The notes under the pieces are model-generated. The model was not told where the DNA came from, searched no databases, and was given only the letters and a program-made list of their open reading frames with translations. The position numbers were made by a program, and so were the translations under genes. A stretch of 64,000 bases of DNA from Gautieria morchelliformis (taxonomy: Eukaryota > Basidiomycota > Agaricomycetes > Gomphales > Gomphaceae). The DNA lies in the NCBI GenBank assembly GCA_015179125.1, contig WHVA01000086.1:124001-188000 (forward strand), in the 5' to 3' direction. Below, piece by piece: positions 1 to 10,342 of the stretch (positions within the stretch are counted from its first letter, which is position 1; each line of letters begins with the position of its first letter).

Positions 1-682
1 GTTCGTTAGCTTATGAAACACGAAAACATCATTGCGAGCTGGTGGACAACTCACCGACCGATACTGAATCAGACTCCCAGATAGATCCCACACTGAAACC
101 GACTAAGCGCAAGCCAACCACGGATCCCAGCAGTGACGAAGACATTTATACCAAGAGGCCTAAGACGGCTACTCCTAGCTCTAACTCTACTCGAAAGCGT
201 AAGTGTTTGAGTATATTTGAAAAGGCGGCACTTACCCATATGTGTTTGTCTGCACTTCTTTCACTAGATTCCAAAGGTGAGGCGAAGTATGACTCAGTTA
301 AGAACAGCGGCTTACGATGGCACACTAGCCCTGGCTCCATCTCTTGTGAAGAATACGCAATTGGTTCCTGATATGGTAGAACCTGCCGTGAGGTTAGTGA
401 GCCACATGATCTGAAACTGATAGATTGCTTACATGGTCACAGAAATGGCCGAGTTGAGATTAACATCACATCTGCATTAAATGACTACGAGCAGGAACAG
501 GAACATGAGCGAGATGAAGGTCAGTGGTTTGTTAGAGTAAAGTATTATATATCCTCACCGTACTTAAGAACCATGGAGCGGTTCCCATAGCCGCAAGAAA
601 GAGAACATTCCGACTATCGCTGGCTTGGGAGGGAAACAGGTGGACCAAGCATTCAGCGGCCCCGCTAGGGGTAGATCCTTGA
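1..682 (+). CDS. Left-truncated multi-exon hypothetical gene
   Basis: The frame is already open at the left edge, so the 5' end lies outside the window. The first visible exon (to 198) encodes a Ser/Thr/Pro/Lys-rich, probably disordered segment with basic clusters that could be a nuclear localisation signal. A GTAAGT donor at 199 follows; the acceptor is either 267 or, for the better downstream frame, 307. Two more introns keep one frame open: donor GTTAGT at 393 with acceptor ending 442, and donor GTAAAG at 537 with acceptor ending 568. The last exon (569-682) ends in TGA at 680-682. I do not recognise the family, and the exon model is inferred from splice motifs and frame only. Confidence 0.35.
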
Positions 683-784
683 AGAGGGTGCGTGGGGGAG
701 GATACACTCAGAGCATGAAAACAAACAAAATACACAATTTTGCAAACCTTACGCGTGCACAGCTAAATGATAAGGAACTGGAGC

Positions 785-2305
785 TCAAAAAAACATTGCA
801 GGTAAGTGACTATTTTGCAACAGATATTCCGTACTTACCCAAGTCGAACAAGGACTTGGTTCGCGCGTTGAGGGGTATTGGTTATCTGGGGAGGGGTCTG
901 AGACAACAGACTGGGAATCATCCTCGCCATCCGCAATGTCGTCGTCACTCTTGAGCGAGCCAAAATGTGTCGCAGCGGACGTGGGCCTCGCATACATGCC
1001 AGGCACAATGTCTGTCGTCGAAGACTTTGCGTGAGATGTGAGGGAAGGGTCTATGTTTTCTTGTTTCAGGTGTGAGCGCGGCGAATGATCAGCAGAGGTT
1101 GTGAGAGGGTGCAGGTCCATTCAACGGACCTAAATATATCTCTCAATAACACTACCGCACGTTCCCTAGTCGCGCATAAAACATATTCTCCCACAGCCGC
1201 ATGAATACCCTCCACGTGCGTTCCTCCCAATTAGTGTCGCCGATATACACTTCAGGTTAGTGTTACTGTTTGAAACAGAGGTTGCGACGTGGGGAAGATT
1301 CGCGACCGTCTGAAAAGCTTGAAGCTCGACATCATTGATCATCCAAGTTCCAACTCGGACTTGGGGTCTCATCCGGAGGCAAAGGTGCCGTGCGGCGAGC
1401 AGCCCGTCGAGGGAGTGGTGGAGGCGTAGGAGACGCTGAGGGCCGTCTGAACTGGCGGTTCACCTTTGAGATCTGGGGATGCGGCACGCGCGGAGGGTCA
1501 GAGTCCTAGGCAGGGGCTAGCTCGGTAGATAGAATGGCAGCCTCTTCAGATTCCTGTCGATGCAAGGGGTATGTCCTCATGGACAGTGAAAGATGAGCAA
1601 CAGGAGACTTGAGTAATGGTATCTGAGAGGGCTCTATTTGACCCACCTGCACGGGTTCAGCACACTGGGTAGGTCCAAAGATGCTCCTGCGTGGGGTATG
1701 CAGGTCATCCTGAGACAGATTCACGGTACTCAAAAGACGATCTACATACCTGATCGAGTGATACTAGTGTCAGGGGACACCCTGTTTTCCATTTCCAGTT
1801 CCGACACCACACCCAGTTCCGACTCCATTTCCGACTCCGGTTCCGGTTCCGATTCCATCTCCGCCTCCGCTTTTTGGAAATGATTCCGCTTCTGGGAGGA
1901 CTTCCACCAGTTCTGTTCACCTTGCCAGTTCCACTCCAATTTCCGACTTCCACTCTCAGAACAGTGTCGGAAATCAAGCGACTCACGTAATAGGTGGCAT
2001 CAAGGGTCAATCAAGGGTCAGGGTGGTCAGGGAGATGCAGGGTTGATGGCGGGTGTCCCTGGCTGCGCAGCGTAGTATAATACGGGCTCGCTGACATTGG
2101 GGGTCCTTAGACTTTTCTCTTTGGATTTCCCCTTGTCAGTTGTGTGGTAGTGTGATCTCCACAACCAGCCAGGGTTGCCCTTACAACTAGGGTCATCGAA
2201 GCATATATTCACTTGGTCTAGAGGCGAGCCAGGAACAGCATCATCGTCATGTCGCTGCGACTCGAGAAATCCGGTGGTGAACAGGGAATGAAAGAAACCC
2301 TTCAT
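785..2305 (-). pseudogene. Tentative minus-strand spliced gene carrying a solo LTR
   Basis: Several minus-strand open stretches (2305-2186, 1709-1506, 1372-1166, 1120-785) look coding: Ser/Asp-rich, with GTATGT (at 1749) and GTAAGT (near 855) donors. The exon beginning at 2305 runs straight into the solo LTR at 2185. Taking out the LTR and one copy of the duplication brings the flanks back together, but the frame across the next putative intron does not join, so the model is incomplete or the gene is dead. No family is recognised. It may also be unrelated open stretches. Confidence 0.22.
1768..2185 (+). mobile_element. Solo LTR, Gypsy family B
   Basis: It begins TGTCAGGGGACAC and ends CCCTTACA, and is flanked by a perfect 5-base target duplication ACTAG (1763-1767 and 2186-2190). 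It is closely similar to the complete LTR at 51143-51635. It starts with a run of TTCCGA/TTCCGG-like units. It is 75 bases shorter than the other copy, mainly through absence of a 66-base GT...AG segment. Confidence 0.92.
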
Positions 2306-2706
2306 GTTATCGAGTTATGGGATAATCTGCAGGAGGAAAGAAGTTGCTTTGAGGGCTCGGAGACCCTTTGAGGGCGTGAGCACAGATGCGAGGGTGGTGG
2401 GCAGAACGAAGGTGGGATGAGGCAAGCCTGAACCCTGGGAAACTGGACTTGAACAAAAAAATTCTAAGTTCAACATTTGAGGGCGTTACACGTACTTGCT
2501 TGCAATAAACTCTATTCACGCGTGGGCATATGCGTGCTAAGATAAACGCACGTTGAGTTGATCGGTCATGTGCAGCCACCTGGATGTAGTTTAAGCTTGT
2601 TCATATTGGTATATCAGACGTGCGGCATATCAATGCGGGTGGATGAAGTCGATCCAAATCCGAAGACTTCAAAGCTGTGAGTAGATTAGACATACGATGA
2701 TCTGAG

Positions 2707-3308
2707 TAAGGTAGCAGCCATCCAAACTCAGCTACCCTTAAGCGCCGATTCTGGCTGCCTCGGTAGGCTGCCTACTGCATTGCACACATGGACAAATAAA
2801 TAAATTAGTGACCATAGAATCATTTCTAGTATACATACAAAGAACTTAGTGGTTTTACTTAACTAAAATACCTGACCATTGTCACACAGAAGAGAAAAAC
2901 TTTTTTATTCTTGAAACCATCTTTAAACGTCGTTTTAGACCCATAGAACAGGTCGACCATTTCTGACCTGACATATATTGGCCGCCTGGAAGTTCCCGGC
3001 GGAGTTTATAAAGTTGCATGTGGGGTCCTTATGGGTGTTTTATGTAATAAATTTATGTAATTTGCACGGCACCGGTACCCAGCAGTCCCCACTGAGTTTC
3101 AACCCAACCATGGGTCCCCGGCAGTCTCTACCCAGCACTGTACCCAACCCAGGCTTATCTCAGTGTGAAAGCATGGGTCTAGACCCCTAGTTACACTTAA
3201 ATACCTAAACCCCAAATCTGAACTACCGATTTTGGCCGCTTATGTAATAGGGTTAACTAGGGTTAATGAGCGCTTAAGGGTAGTTGAGTTTGGATGGCCG
3301 CTACCTTA
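2707..3308. mobile_element. Inverted-repeat (MITE-like) element, about 600 bases
   Basis: The two ends form imperfect inverted repeats of about 35-38 bases: the left end starts TAAGGTAGCAGCCATCC and the right end is close to its reverse complement, with two or three mismatches. There is no transposase ORF. A clear target duplication could not be fixed; TA/TAA lies at both ends. A decayed Helitron fragment lies inside, so it either inserted here or was part of the element. Superfamily is unassigned. Confidence 0.55.
2998..3190 (+). mobile_element. Decayed mini-Helitron remnant
   Basis: The 5' part aligns with the 5' end of the Helitron at 21625 (a TATAAAGTTGC block, then GTGTTTTATGTAATAA and TGTAATTTGC). 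The 3' part aligns with the terminal hairpin of the Helitrons at 15565 and 24675 and ends in CTAG (3187-3190) followed by T. Relative to the intact hairpin, the differences are mostly CG-to-TG or CG-to-CA, which leaves the hairpin degenerate. No coding capacity. The exact 5' base is uncertain. Confidence 0.5.
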
Positions 3309-3527
3309 AACATGTATACACGAAGATAGACCGGCAGAACGCGGCTGGTCATATGGAGTCCTATGGGCTTCAACTTCAATTCCAGACCCTCAAAACGCGG
3401 TGGTTGGTGCGTTGTTGTAAGGAACCAACGGAGCTATAACCGGAGGTTCAATACAGCCAACTGCCTACGAACACCAACGGTGAGACACCTAGGCCCGTGT
3501 CTCTTCATATAAGTAGTCTACATGCAA

Positions 3528-4440
3528 GTAAGTACACCGTGAGGCGAAATCAGGCGGTGAATCAGTCTCGTTTCGAAGCTCCTTGGCTGCTTACATAAAC
3601 AAATCTATTTCGGCTGACACACTGTTTCTTATATACCAAGCCCTAGTCACTTGAAGAATGAGACCCATGGGGTTCCAGGTATCAGTGCGAGCTTGTGCGC
3701 TGTTCTCCCGCATACGTCGCTTTTTTTCCAAGAAAAGACAGGAGACAACACATGTATCCGCAATTTCTCGCGCACGGGCTGTCAAGCGGAAAGTCGCTGG
3801 GGTGGAGGTATCATTCGTGCGATCAATGTGAGCCTTGCAAAATGCTGCCACGGGACCACCGGGGGTGTCGACGGCGTAAAGCTATCGAGTTGGTAAGTCA
3901 TCCCGGTGTGCCAGAAGAGAGAGCTTCGATTAGTCTCGGCCGCTCACCTCCATGTTAAGTCCCGCAGCTACATTCCTCCATTGATATTTCCTTCCTTGGT
4001 CACCACGAAACGACACGAGACTGATAAAGCATGGTAATAGTTTGGAGCACTCTAGGGCGTTTCGAATTGACATACCTCAGTGGTAGTAATCCCGGCTTCA
4101 TCCAGCTATTCAGCGAAACAGAGGGCGTATCGTCAATGGTAACCTTGGGAACATCTCTCTCCACTAGGCTTGCGATTATGTCTTCTTCGCTGTTCCTCAC
4201 TGTGGTTATCGTTTTGGAGCCTGAGTCGTGCGTTTCAACTTTATATGCAGGTCTCGGGTGCTCCAATGAAGTCGACGAGACTCGTGTTCAAGCGATTATC
4301 ATTGCTCATTGGTAAGCGTGTATGTTAGTACGGCCGTGGATACTAGGGTTCCTTCGCTGGTGGATGTGAGGGAAGCCATGATTTATCAAAAGGCGATGGC
4401 CATCTCATATCTGCTGACCCTGTGCTCCTAGGCTGTGTCC
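3528..4440. repeat. Direct duplication, copy 1 (partner 5684-6635)
   Basis: About 0.9 kb is repeated in the same orientation about 2.1 kb further right, covering a whole DUF6593 gene with its 5' and 3' flanks. A further piece of the 5' flank (GTGAGGGAAGCCATGATTTA and what follows) occurs three times: 4365-4442, 4508-4587 and 6556-6632. The promoter-proximal region was therefore duplicated again next to copy 1. Confidence 0.85.
3591..4379 (-). pseudogene. DUF6593-type gene, broken paralogue
   Basis: Three exons can be aligned with the intact paralogue at 5832-6569: 4379-4076, 4020-3948 and 3833-3591, with the same GTATGT and GTGAGC donors. Exon 1 has a 7-base insertion near 4298 (a repeated CATTG separated by CT), which shifts the frame and brings two stops within about 25 codons of the ATG. 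The remaining exons are open. The last exon runs about 18 codons past the paralogue's stop because of a small indel. The conserved core (a KVET...NSEEDIIASL region, then a DQGRKYQWR strip and an EKKRR C-terminus) matches what I recall of the Agaricomycete DUF6593 domain. An alternative downstream start could still give a shortened protein. Confidence 0.6.
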
Positions 4441-4639
4441 AAACCGTGTCCTGAGGAAGTTGTGGAGGTATATTGGTCTATGGCGCCCACAGTGCTTCGC
4501 TCACGTTGTGAGGGAAGCCATGATTTATCAGAAGGCGATGGCCATCTTATATCTGCTGGCCCCGTGCTCCTAGGCGCTGTGTCCCTGGGGAAGTTGTGGA
4601 ATTATATTGTCTATGCCGCCCACAGTGCTCCACTCACGT

Positions 4640-5680
4640 TCCGCATCTTCGCGCACCCATCCCGTCGCACAATTCGCCTGTCCCCCACCTTGATTTGGCG
4701 CACAGTAACGACTTGAAAGAATAAGAACATCTCAAGACGTGCACTGAGCCCACGGATCCTAACTCGGAACCTGGTTTCAGATCTCCTCGCAGCACCAGCT
4801 GTAGTCGCCGTACTTGCAATAGCCCGTTATGACACCGGTACGTTCTGTTGAATACCATCAGTCATAATTGCCCTAGTTGGAAACCGCAGCCACAACTCCA
4901 ACCAGCGTTTTCATCGGGTTTTAGTTCGAATCGACACCATAATTTTGACGGCCAAGTTAAACCGCAGCAGTACCGTCAGTGGGCCAAATTCTCTGGCTTG
5001 TGGCTTGTTGCACTGGCAGTAGACCGAATCTCACAATCTCCCGTTGATGTATTCGGACAGGACTACATAACAGTGAGGCAATGTCTATGATGGTGGCGGT
5101 GGCGGCTAGCCTAGACGTACCGTCTGAATGTTGAGGTAACACTTTCTCGCCGAGCCATTTTTCACATTCCAACCAGTTTTGGGCGTGGTGATGGTCAGTC
5201 TCGTCCTCGGCAGCTCTGGGCTACATACGCACTAGATACTCCGCGCGCGAGGGATCTGTCTCCTTACTGCCCGCACGTTTCCTCTTTCGGTCGAGGATTA
5301 ACCACACGCCGCCCCGCACGAGCCTTACACGAAGCCATGTGAGCGAGAACGAAGATAGTAGAGCCTCACATGCGCAGGTGTGTTTCGTCAGCGACGCGCT
5401 TCGGAGGAGGTTATCTAGTTCGTTTGGGCATCCTCTCCAAGCAGGAGCGAAACGTTCATGCGGGATACTATTACACAAGTGTCGGCGTTGGATGGCATTT
5501 TGAGCGTGGCGGCTTATGGTCACGGTCACACACTTGAAGTGGTTATGTAAAAATAGCACAAAAAAGAGTGGACTCCTGAAAGCATCGATGTCGGTATCCC
5601 ATTACTCAGCGGATACCACTGGATCTATATATACTGACGTAACCCAGAGTGCGATTCACTTCAAAGCGGCTCTGCATGCG
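4640..5680. other. Intergenic spacer between the DUF6593 paralogues
   Basis: I find no convincing gene here. Open stretches exist on both strands (for example minus 5221-5559), but they have no splice pattern, motif or paralogue to support them. Confidence 0.5.
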
Positions 5681-5683
5681 TAC

Positions 5684-6635
5684 ACCGTGAGGCGAACTTA
5701 GGCGGTGAATCGTTCTCGTTTCGCTTCTAAAGCTTACTATCACGACTCAGAAGACAATAGGAACTTGGCTGCTTACAGAAATAAAACTATTTCAGCTGAC
5801 ACACTGTTCTTATATACCAAGCCCTATATAATCACTTGAAGAATATTAGACCCATGGCGTTCTTGCTATCAGTGCGAACTCGTGCGCTGTTCTCCCGCAT
5901 ACGTCGCTTTTTTTCCAAGAAAAGAAAGGAGACAACACATGTATCCGCAATTTCTCGCGCACGGGCTGTCAAGCGGAAAGTTGCGGGGGTGGAGGTATCG
6001 TTCGTGCGATCAACGTGAGCCTTGCAAAATGCCGCAATGGGACCACCGGCGGTGTCGACTGCGTAAAGCTATCGAATTGGTAAGTCGTCCCGGTGTGCAA
6101 GAAGAGCTTCGATTAGTCTCGGCCGCTCACCTCCATGTCAAGTCCCGCAGCTACATTCCTCCATTGATATTTCCTTCCTTGGTCATCATGGAACGACACA
6201 GGACTGATAAAGCATAGTGAATGGTTTGGAGCACTCTAGGGCGTTCGAATTGACATACCTCAGTGGCAACAACCCCGGCTTCATCCAGCTATTCAGCGAA
6301 ACAGAGGGCTTATCGCCAATGGTAACCTTGTCTGGGAGCGTCTCTCTCCACTCCAGGCTTGCGATTACGTCTTCTTCGCTGTTCCTCACTATGGTTATCG
6401 TTTTGGAGCTTGAGACGTGCGTTTCAACTTTATATGCAGGTCTCGAGTACTCCGATGACAAGTCGACGAGACTCGTGTTCAAGGGATTGTCATTGGTAAG
6501 CGTGTATGTTAGTACGGCCGTGGGTGATGATACTAGGGTTACTTCGCTGGTGGATGTGAGGGAAGCCATGATTTATCAGAATGTGATGTCCATCTTATAT
6601 TTGCTGGTCCCGTGCTCCTAGGCTGTGTCCAAACT
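5684..6635. repeat. Direct duplication, copy 2 (partner 3528-4440)
   Basis: This is the partner of the left copy, same orientation and highly similar throughout, including introns and flanks. That suggests a fairly recent local duplication. Small indels distinguish the two copies. Confidence 0.85.
5832..6569 (-). CDS. DUF6593-type protein, three exons, apparently intact
   Basis: The spliced model is ATG 6569 to donor 6258, exon 6203-6131, exon 6020-5832 ending in TGA. Introns are 55 and 110 bases (GTATGT...CAG and GTGAGC...AAG), and the 573-base CDS encodes 190 residues. The layout fits DUF6593: an N-terminal segment followed by a beta-rich core with KVETHVSS and RNSEEDVIASL, a DQGRKYQWR strip encoded by exon 2, and a C-terminal hydrophobic strand ending EKKRR. 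I see no signal peptide or membrane segment. The function of the family is unknown. The ATG is shared in position with the broken paralogue to the left, which supports this start. The family call is from memory of the domain pattern. Confidence 0.72.
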
Positions 6636-7689
6636 ATGTCGGGTAATTCTAACAACCAACCTGGAAAAAACCGTTGATCGCTGACTAACCAGCATTGCAA
6701 CCTTAACTTCGTTGGGGAGTTGCTTAGGTTGGCAACCTGTTAGAGTGTCTGCTGCGGTGGGTGCTGCGGAGGTGGTTTGATCATGGTGCCACCGGCCGCT
6801 GACTTTCGGCGCTCAACGATGCCAACTACCATTTGAAGCACACCCGCCCACACACACCCACCCTCGATGCTGTGTTGTCACACAACGCGTGGCGCAGTGG
6901 CACCGTGCTTCAACACGCCCCATCGCCCGTTGCTCACACCTACCGCCATTGATGCTCCATCCAGTTAAATGAAGAACCTCGTCACCACTCACTCCCACTT
7001 TGAGGTGAGCTCTCTAATATAACATCCCGCCGCGCTGACATTCTCCCGCCCGCGCGCTCCTTCCCTCCCCCCGCCTCCACCTGCGTTCCACACCGTGACC
7101 CCGCGTGTCACCCTTGCTCCTTACCCAGATTATCACCAACCCCGTGATGTAGTGTGCGGCTTATCAACACAATTTCAATGTCATGTATATGTATAGTGTA
7201 AATAATGTACCTCTAAGTATCCATCTCAGGCCAATGTAGTGTAAATTAATGCCCGCTATATATACATCCACTACATTGTAAATACGCTATCGCCCTTTGC
7301 TTGGCTTGGCTTATGGTGCTCATCCATCATTCCCTATGTTGGGGGTAGTATGGATAAGCATAGAACGCAGGGCCGCCGCTGGCAACCCGCGACCCGGACT
7401 CATATCTTCATAGTTGACCGAGTTGATATATCTACTGGACTCGTAGTTAGTGACTCCTCAGTGAATTACCCATTCACTGAGGTGCGCACCAGTTCCTGTA
7501 CATCATCGTATACCGACGCTCACTCCTGTGTAGTTATCACTACATAGGTACAGTACAGCTATATACACACAGTGAATTACACATCCACTGAGTTATCACT
7601 GCATAGCTACTGCGCATAATCCTAACACCCTAGCTTCCATCAATGGCGCCCACCCTTCTCCCCTCTGTCCGTATAGTGCGCTGACATCG
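6636..7689. other. Spacer with a possible degenerate copia-type LTR
   Basis: No gene is supported. The stretch 6738-7627 begins TGTTAG and ends CTAACA, the usual copia-type LTR termini, and contains TATA-like and direct-repeat sequence (for example two similar ACTCAGTGAATTAC and CACAGTGAATTACACATCC blocks). No target duplication is visible (CAACC against CCCTA), so this stays a weak candidate. Confidence 0.25.
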
Positions 7690-7975
7690 GCTCCTTCCAT
7701 GTACGGTGCAGTGGCACCGTTCGCCCCTCCGTCGGTACAGTACCAGGCATCGTCCAACCCCGCCTCGCCTCCCATTCTCATCTACGGTGCACGTGCACCG
7801 TACCGCGTGTCCAAGCACGGTGCACATGCACCGTACCCCGTCTCCAAGTATGGCGCATGTGCACTGTACGTCATCTCCAACTACAGCGTACATGCATCGT
7901 ACTCTGTCTCCAAGTACGGTGCACCGTCCGTCATCTCCGACTATGGTGTACATGGCACCGTAAGTGCGCCTCCAT
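7690..7975. repeat. 33-base minisatellite made of near-palindromic units
   Basis: About seven imperfect units of about 33 bases each contain a near-palindrome of the type ACGGTGCACGTGCACCGT. One is a perfect 20-base palindrome (7783-7802). Because the period is a multiple of three, the array keeps an open frame with an 11-residue repeat on the + strand (7699-8073), but nothing else supports a protein. Confidence 0.75.
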
Positions 7976-8002
7976 ACCGGGAGGCTCTGCCTGTCCAAGT
8001 CT

Positions 8003-8073
8003 CCAATGGCCTCCCTGGTTTTCCTCATCAAAAAGAAGGACAGCACCCTCCAGCCTGTGCAGGGCTAATGTAA
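8003..8073 (+). pseudogene. Short Gypsy reverse-transcriptase fragment
   Basis: A reading frame here contains VFLIKKKDSTLQPVQG, resembling the RT strand that precedes the catalytic core in Ty3/Gypsy pol. It starts next to the minisatellite and stops abruptly at about 8073. Too short to assign to one of the elements in this window. Confidence 0.35.
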
Positions 8074-8079
8074 ATACCC

Positions 8080-8614
8080 TATTTACTAGCATTGCCCCTA
8101 AGGCAATGCACGCTACTGGAGTAATTAGCTAATGCCAATGGATCCATATAAATAATATCTTGCCAAATGAGCCTGGCCGATTCCAAACATTCGCGACCTG
8201 ACATGACAAACGTCAACTTGATGGAGAAACATATATACGCGCACTAACTTCAGCATCAAATGTGATCGCTATTTCGACATGAGTGCACACTTTTAAATTA
8301 TTGACATCGGGCCCTCACCATGATCGTATACCAGAAAAGCCAATGATGCAACCGTTGAGTATTTTGTTGGTGCTACTGGATCGAGAGTCAGACATAGTTG
8401 AAGTTCTTGCACATGTAGACTTGCTTGATTCCAACGCTGTAACCAATGATTGCCCGCTGAGAGACATTCTGGGTACACAGTACCCGTGGGAGGTGGCTTG
8501 TACACGTAGATAGGACATGCGCGCAAGACCTGACACCCTTGATATATATCTCGCTGCCCAACTTCTGTGAGGAACCGACACCCCCCCACTTCTATGCATA
8601 TCACCAATGCACAA
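8080..8614. other. Unassigned sequence left of the Helitrons
   Basis: I see nothing I can support as a gene. It contains a run of C at 8580-8587 and two overlapping but unsupported open stretches. It ends with the A at 8614 that forms the left half of the AT target of Helitron 1. Confidence 0.4.
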
Positions 8615-8929
8615 TCTATAGTATAAAGTTCTAGGGGGGGCGGTTGTGGGCCTCCCTATATGAAAACAGCACGCTCCGCTGACATAATCCTGACATAAGC
8701 CTGACATAATCCTGACTAAGACGCAAACAAACCACGCAACTATGGCGGGGCTTGAATGCGAGCGGCGCAGCCGCGAGCAGCGTCTAATCCTGACTAAGAC
8801 GCTGCGCACGACGCGCGTTCTCTACCCCCTGCCATCACGCTCTCCCACCGTCCTCCCAGCGTGCTTCTTTCATATCTATTTCTGTCTCAGGTATGTTCTC
8901 ACCTCCTGGATCAATTGACTGACCCTGAT

Positions 8930-10342
8930 GAGGCATGCAGAAGCTTTTCATTCACTGGTGTGTCTCTCATTTAATTTTCGCTTTTTTAACTCATTTTTGG
9001 CCCCTTTTTAGGCCAGATTACACCTCTCAGCTCCTCTTCACTCTGCCTGTGGGTGTCTGCCTGCATCCTGGTGAGCATCCTGGCCCCATTTTCGCTTTTT
9101 TGGCATGGTTTGCTCATGCAAGCAGCTCTGCAGTGCCTTGGGTATGTTTTTCTCTTTTATTTTCGCTTTTTTAGGCTTATTATTGCCTTTCTCATGCCAG
9201 ATCTATCCTCCCAGCCTCATATCTCTTAGGTATGGTTTCATCCTCTGAGCAATTCCCCTTTTCTGTGTTAATTTTCGCTTTTTTGCCCCATTTTTTCCCC
9301 TTTTCAGGCCAGATTACACTACCTGTGGGTGTCTGCCTGCATTCTGGTGAGCATCCTGCCCTCATTTTTGCTTTTTTGCAGGGTTTGCTCATGCTAGAAG
9401 CTCTGCAGTGCCTTGGGTATGTTTTTCTCTTTTGATTTTGCTTTTTAAAGTTTATTTTGGCTGTTTTTCAAGCTTACTTAGGCCTTTTTCATCCCAGATA
9501 TACTTCCAAGCCTCCTATTCCTTTGGTAGGTTTTCGTTCTCATCACATTGTTGCTTTTTTGAAATTAATTTAGACTTTGTTATCAGGTCCTCCAACAGGC
9601 CTTCCTGTCATTGGTGAGTTTGGCGGTCACTTTTACTTTTCTTGGATGCTTATTAGATATATCTAAGTCCCTCTGGTATATTTGGTTGTTTTATATAACT
9701 GTTTCAGGCTTGATTTAACCTCTTCATTCCAGATCTGTTCTCCAGGCTGTCACTCCTTAGGTATCTTCCTATTCTCATAGCAATTTTCCTTTTTGGCACC
9801 AATTTTGGGTTTGTCCATAACTGATCAGTTTGCTATTTCTTTCAGTCCCAGCTATCCAGTAAGGTTTTGCCATCTGTATGTTGGATTTTCAAGCTAATGT
9901 TGACTTGGCCATTAGTTTCCCTTCTTGGTTTTTGCTAGGCTCTGTGCGGTGCTAATCTCTCTGGCCTATAGTGATTGAGGTGGTTGGTTGGTTGGATTGT
10001 GCACTGGAAGCTTGCATTGCAGTTTGGTTCTGGCAAGAATTACAACTCCAGTGTGGTCTGTGAACTGGATTGGTTTGGTGGTGCATATTGGATTTAGGGG
10101 GTTTAGGTGGACATTGACCACCTTGCTGGTATCTGTGGTGGATTTGTTAGGTTGGGTGGTCAGTTGGTTGGATTGTGCACTGGGGGCTTGCATTGCAGTT
10201 TGAGTCTGGCCAGAGTTACAACTCTGTTAGCCAGTGTGGTCTGTGAACTGGGATTGGTTTGGTGGTTTAGACGGTTTAGGTGGACATCGACCGCATCCCT
10301 GGTATCCCCTATTGTTGGTTGTGAGCTACAGTCATTGTGAAA
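8930..10342 (+). repeat. Helitron 1 leader with iterated intron-like units
   Basis: The leader contains a block of about 280 bases repeated directly (8975 to about 9260, and 9271 to about 9550). Each block holds the motif TTTTCGCTTTTTT followed by pyrimidine-rich CAG acceptor-like sites and GGTATGTTTT or GGTAAT-type donors. A second direct repeat pair lies at about 9985-10100 and 10150-10290. It reads like a 5' UTR made of repeated mini exons and introns. No ORF is supported. Confidence 0.6.

Noticed and set aside
3247-3272. AGGGTTAA repeated twice, like an interstitial telomere
   Set aside because: Only two TAGGGTT-like units with a break between them; far too short to call telomeric.
6738-7627. 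Complete copia solo LTR
   Set aside because: TGTTAG and CTAACA ends are suggestive, but flanking pentamers do not match and no second copy is present in the window.
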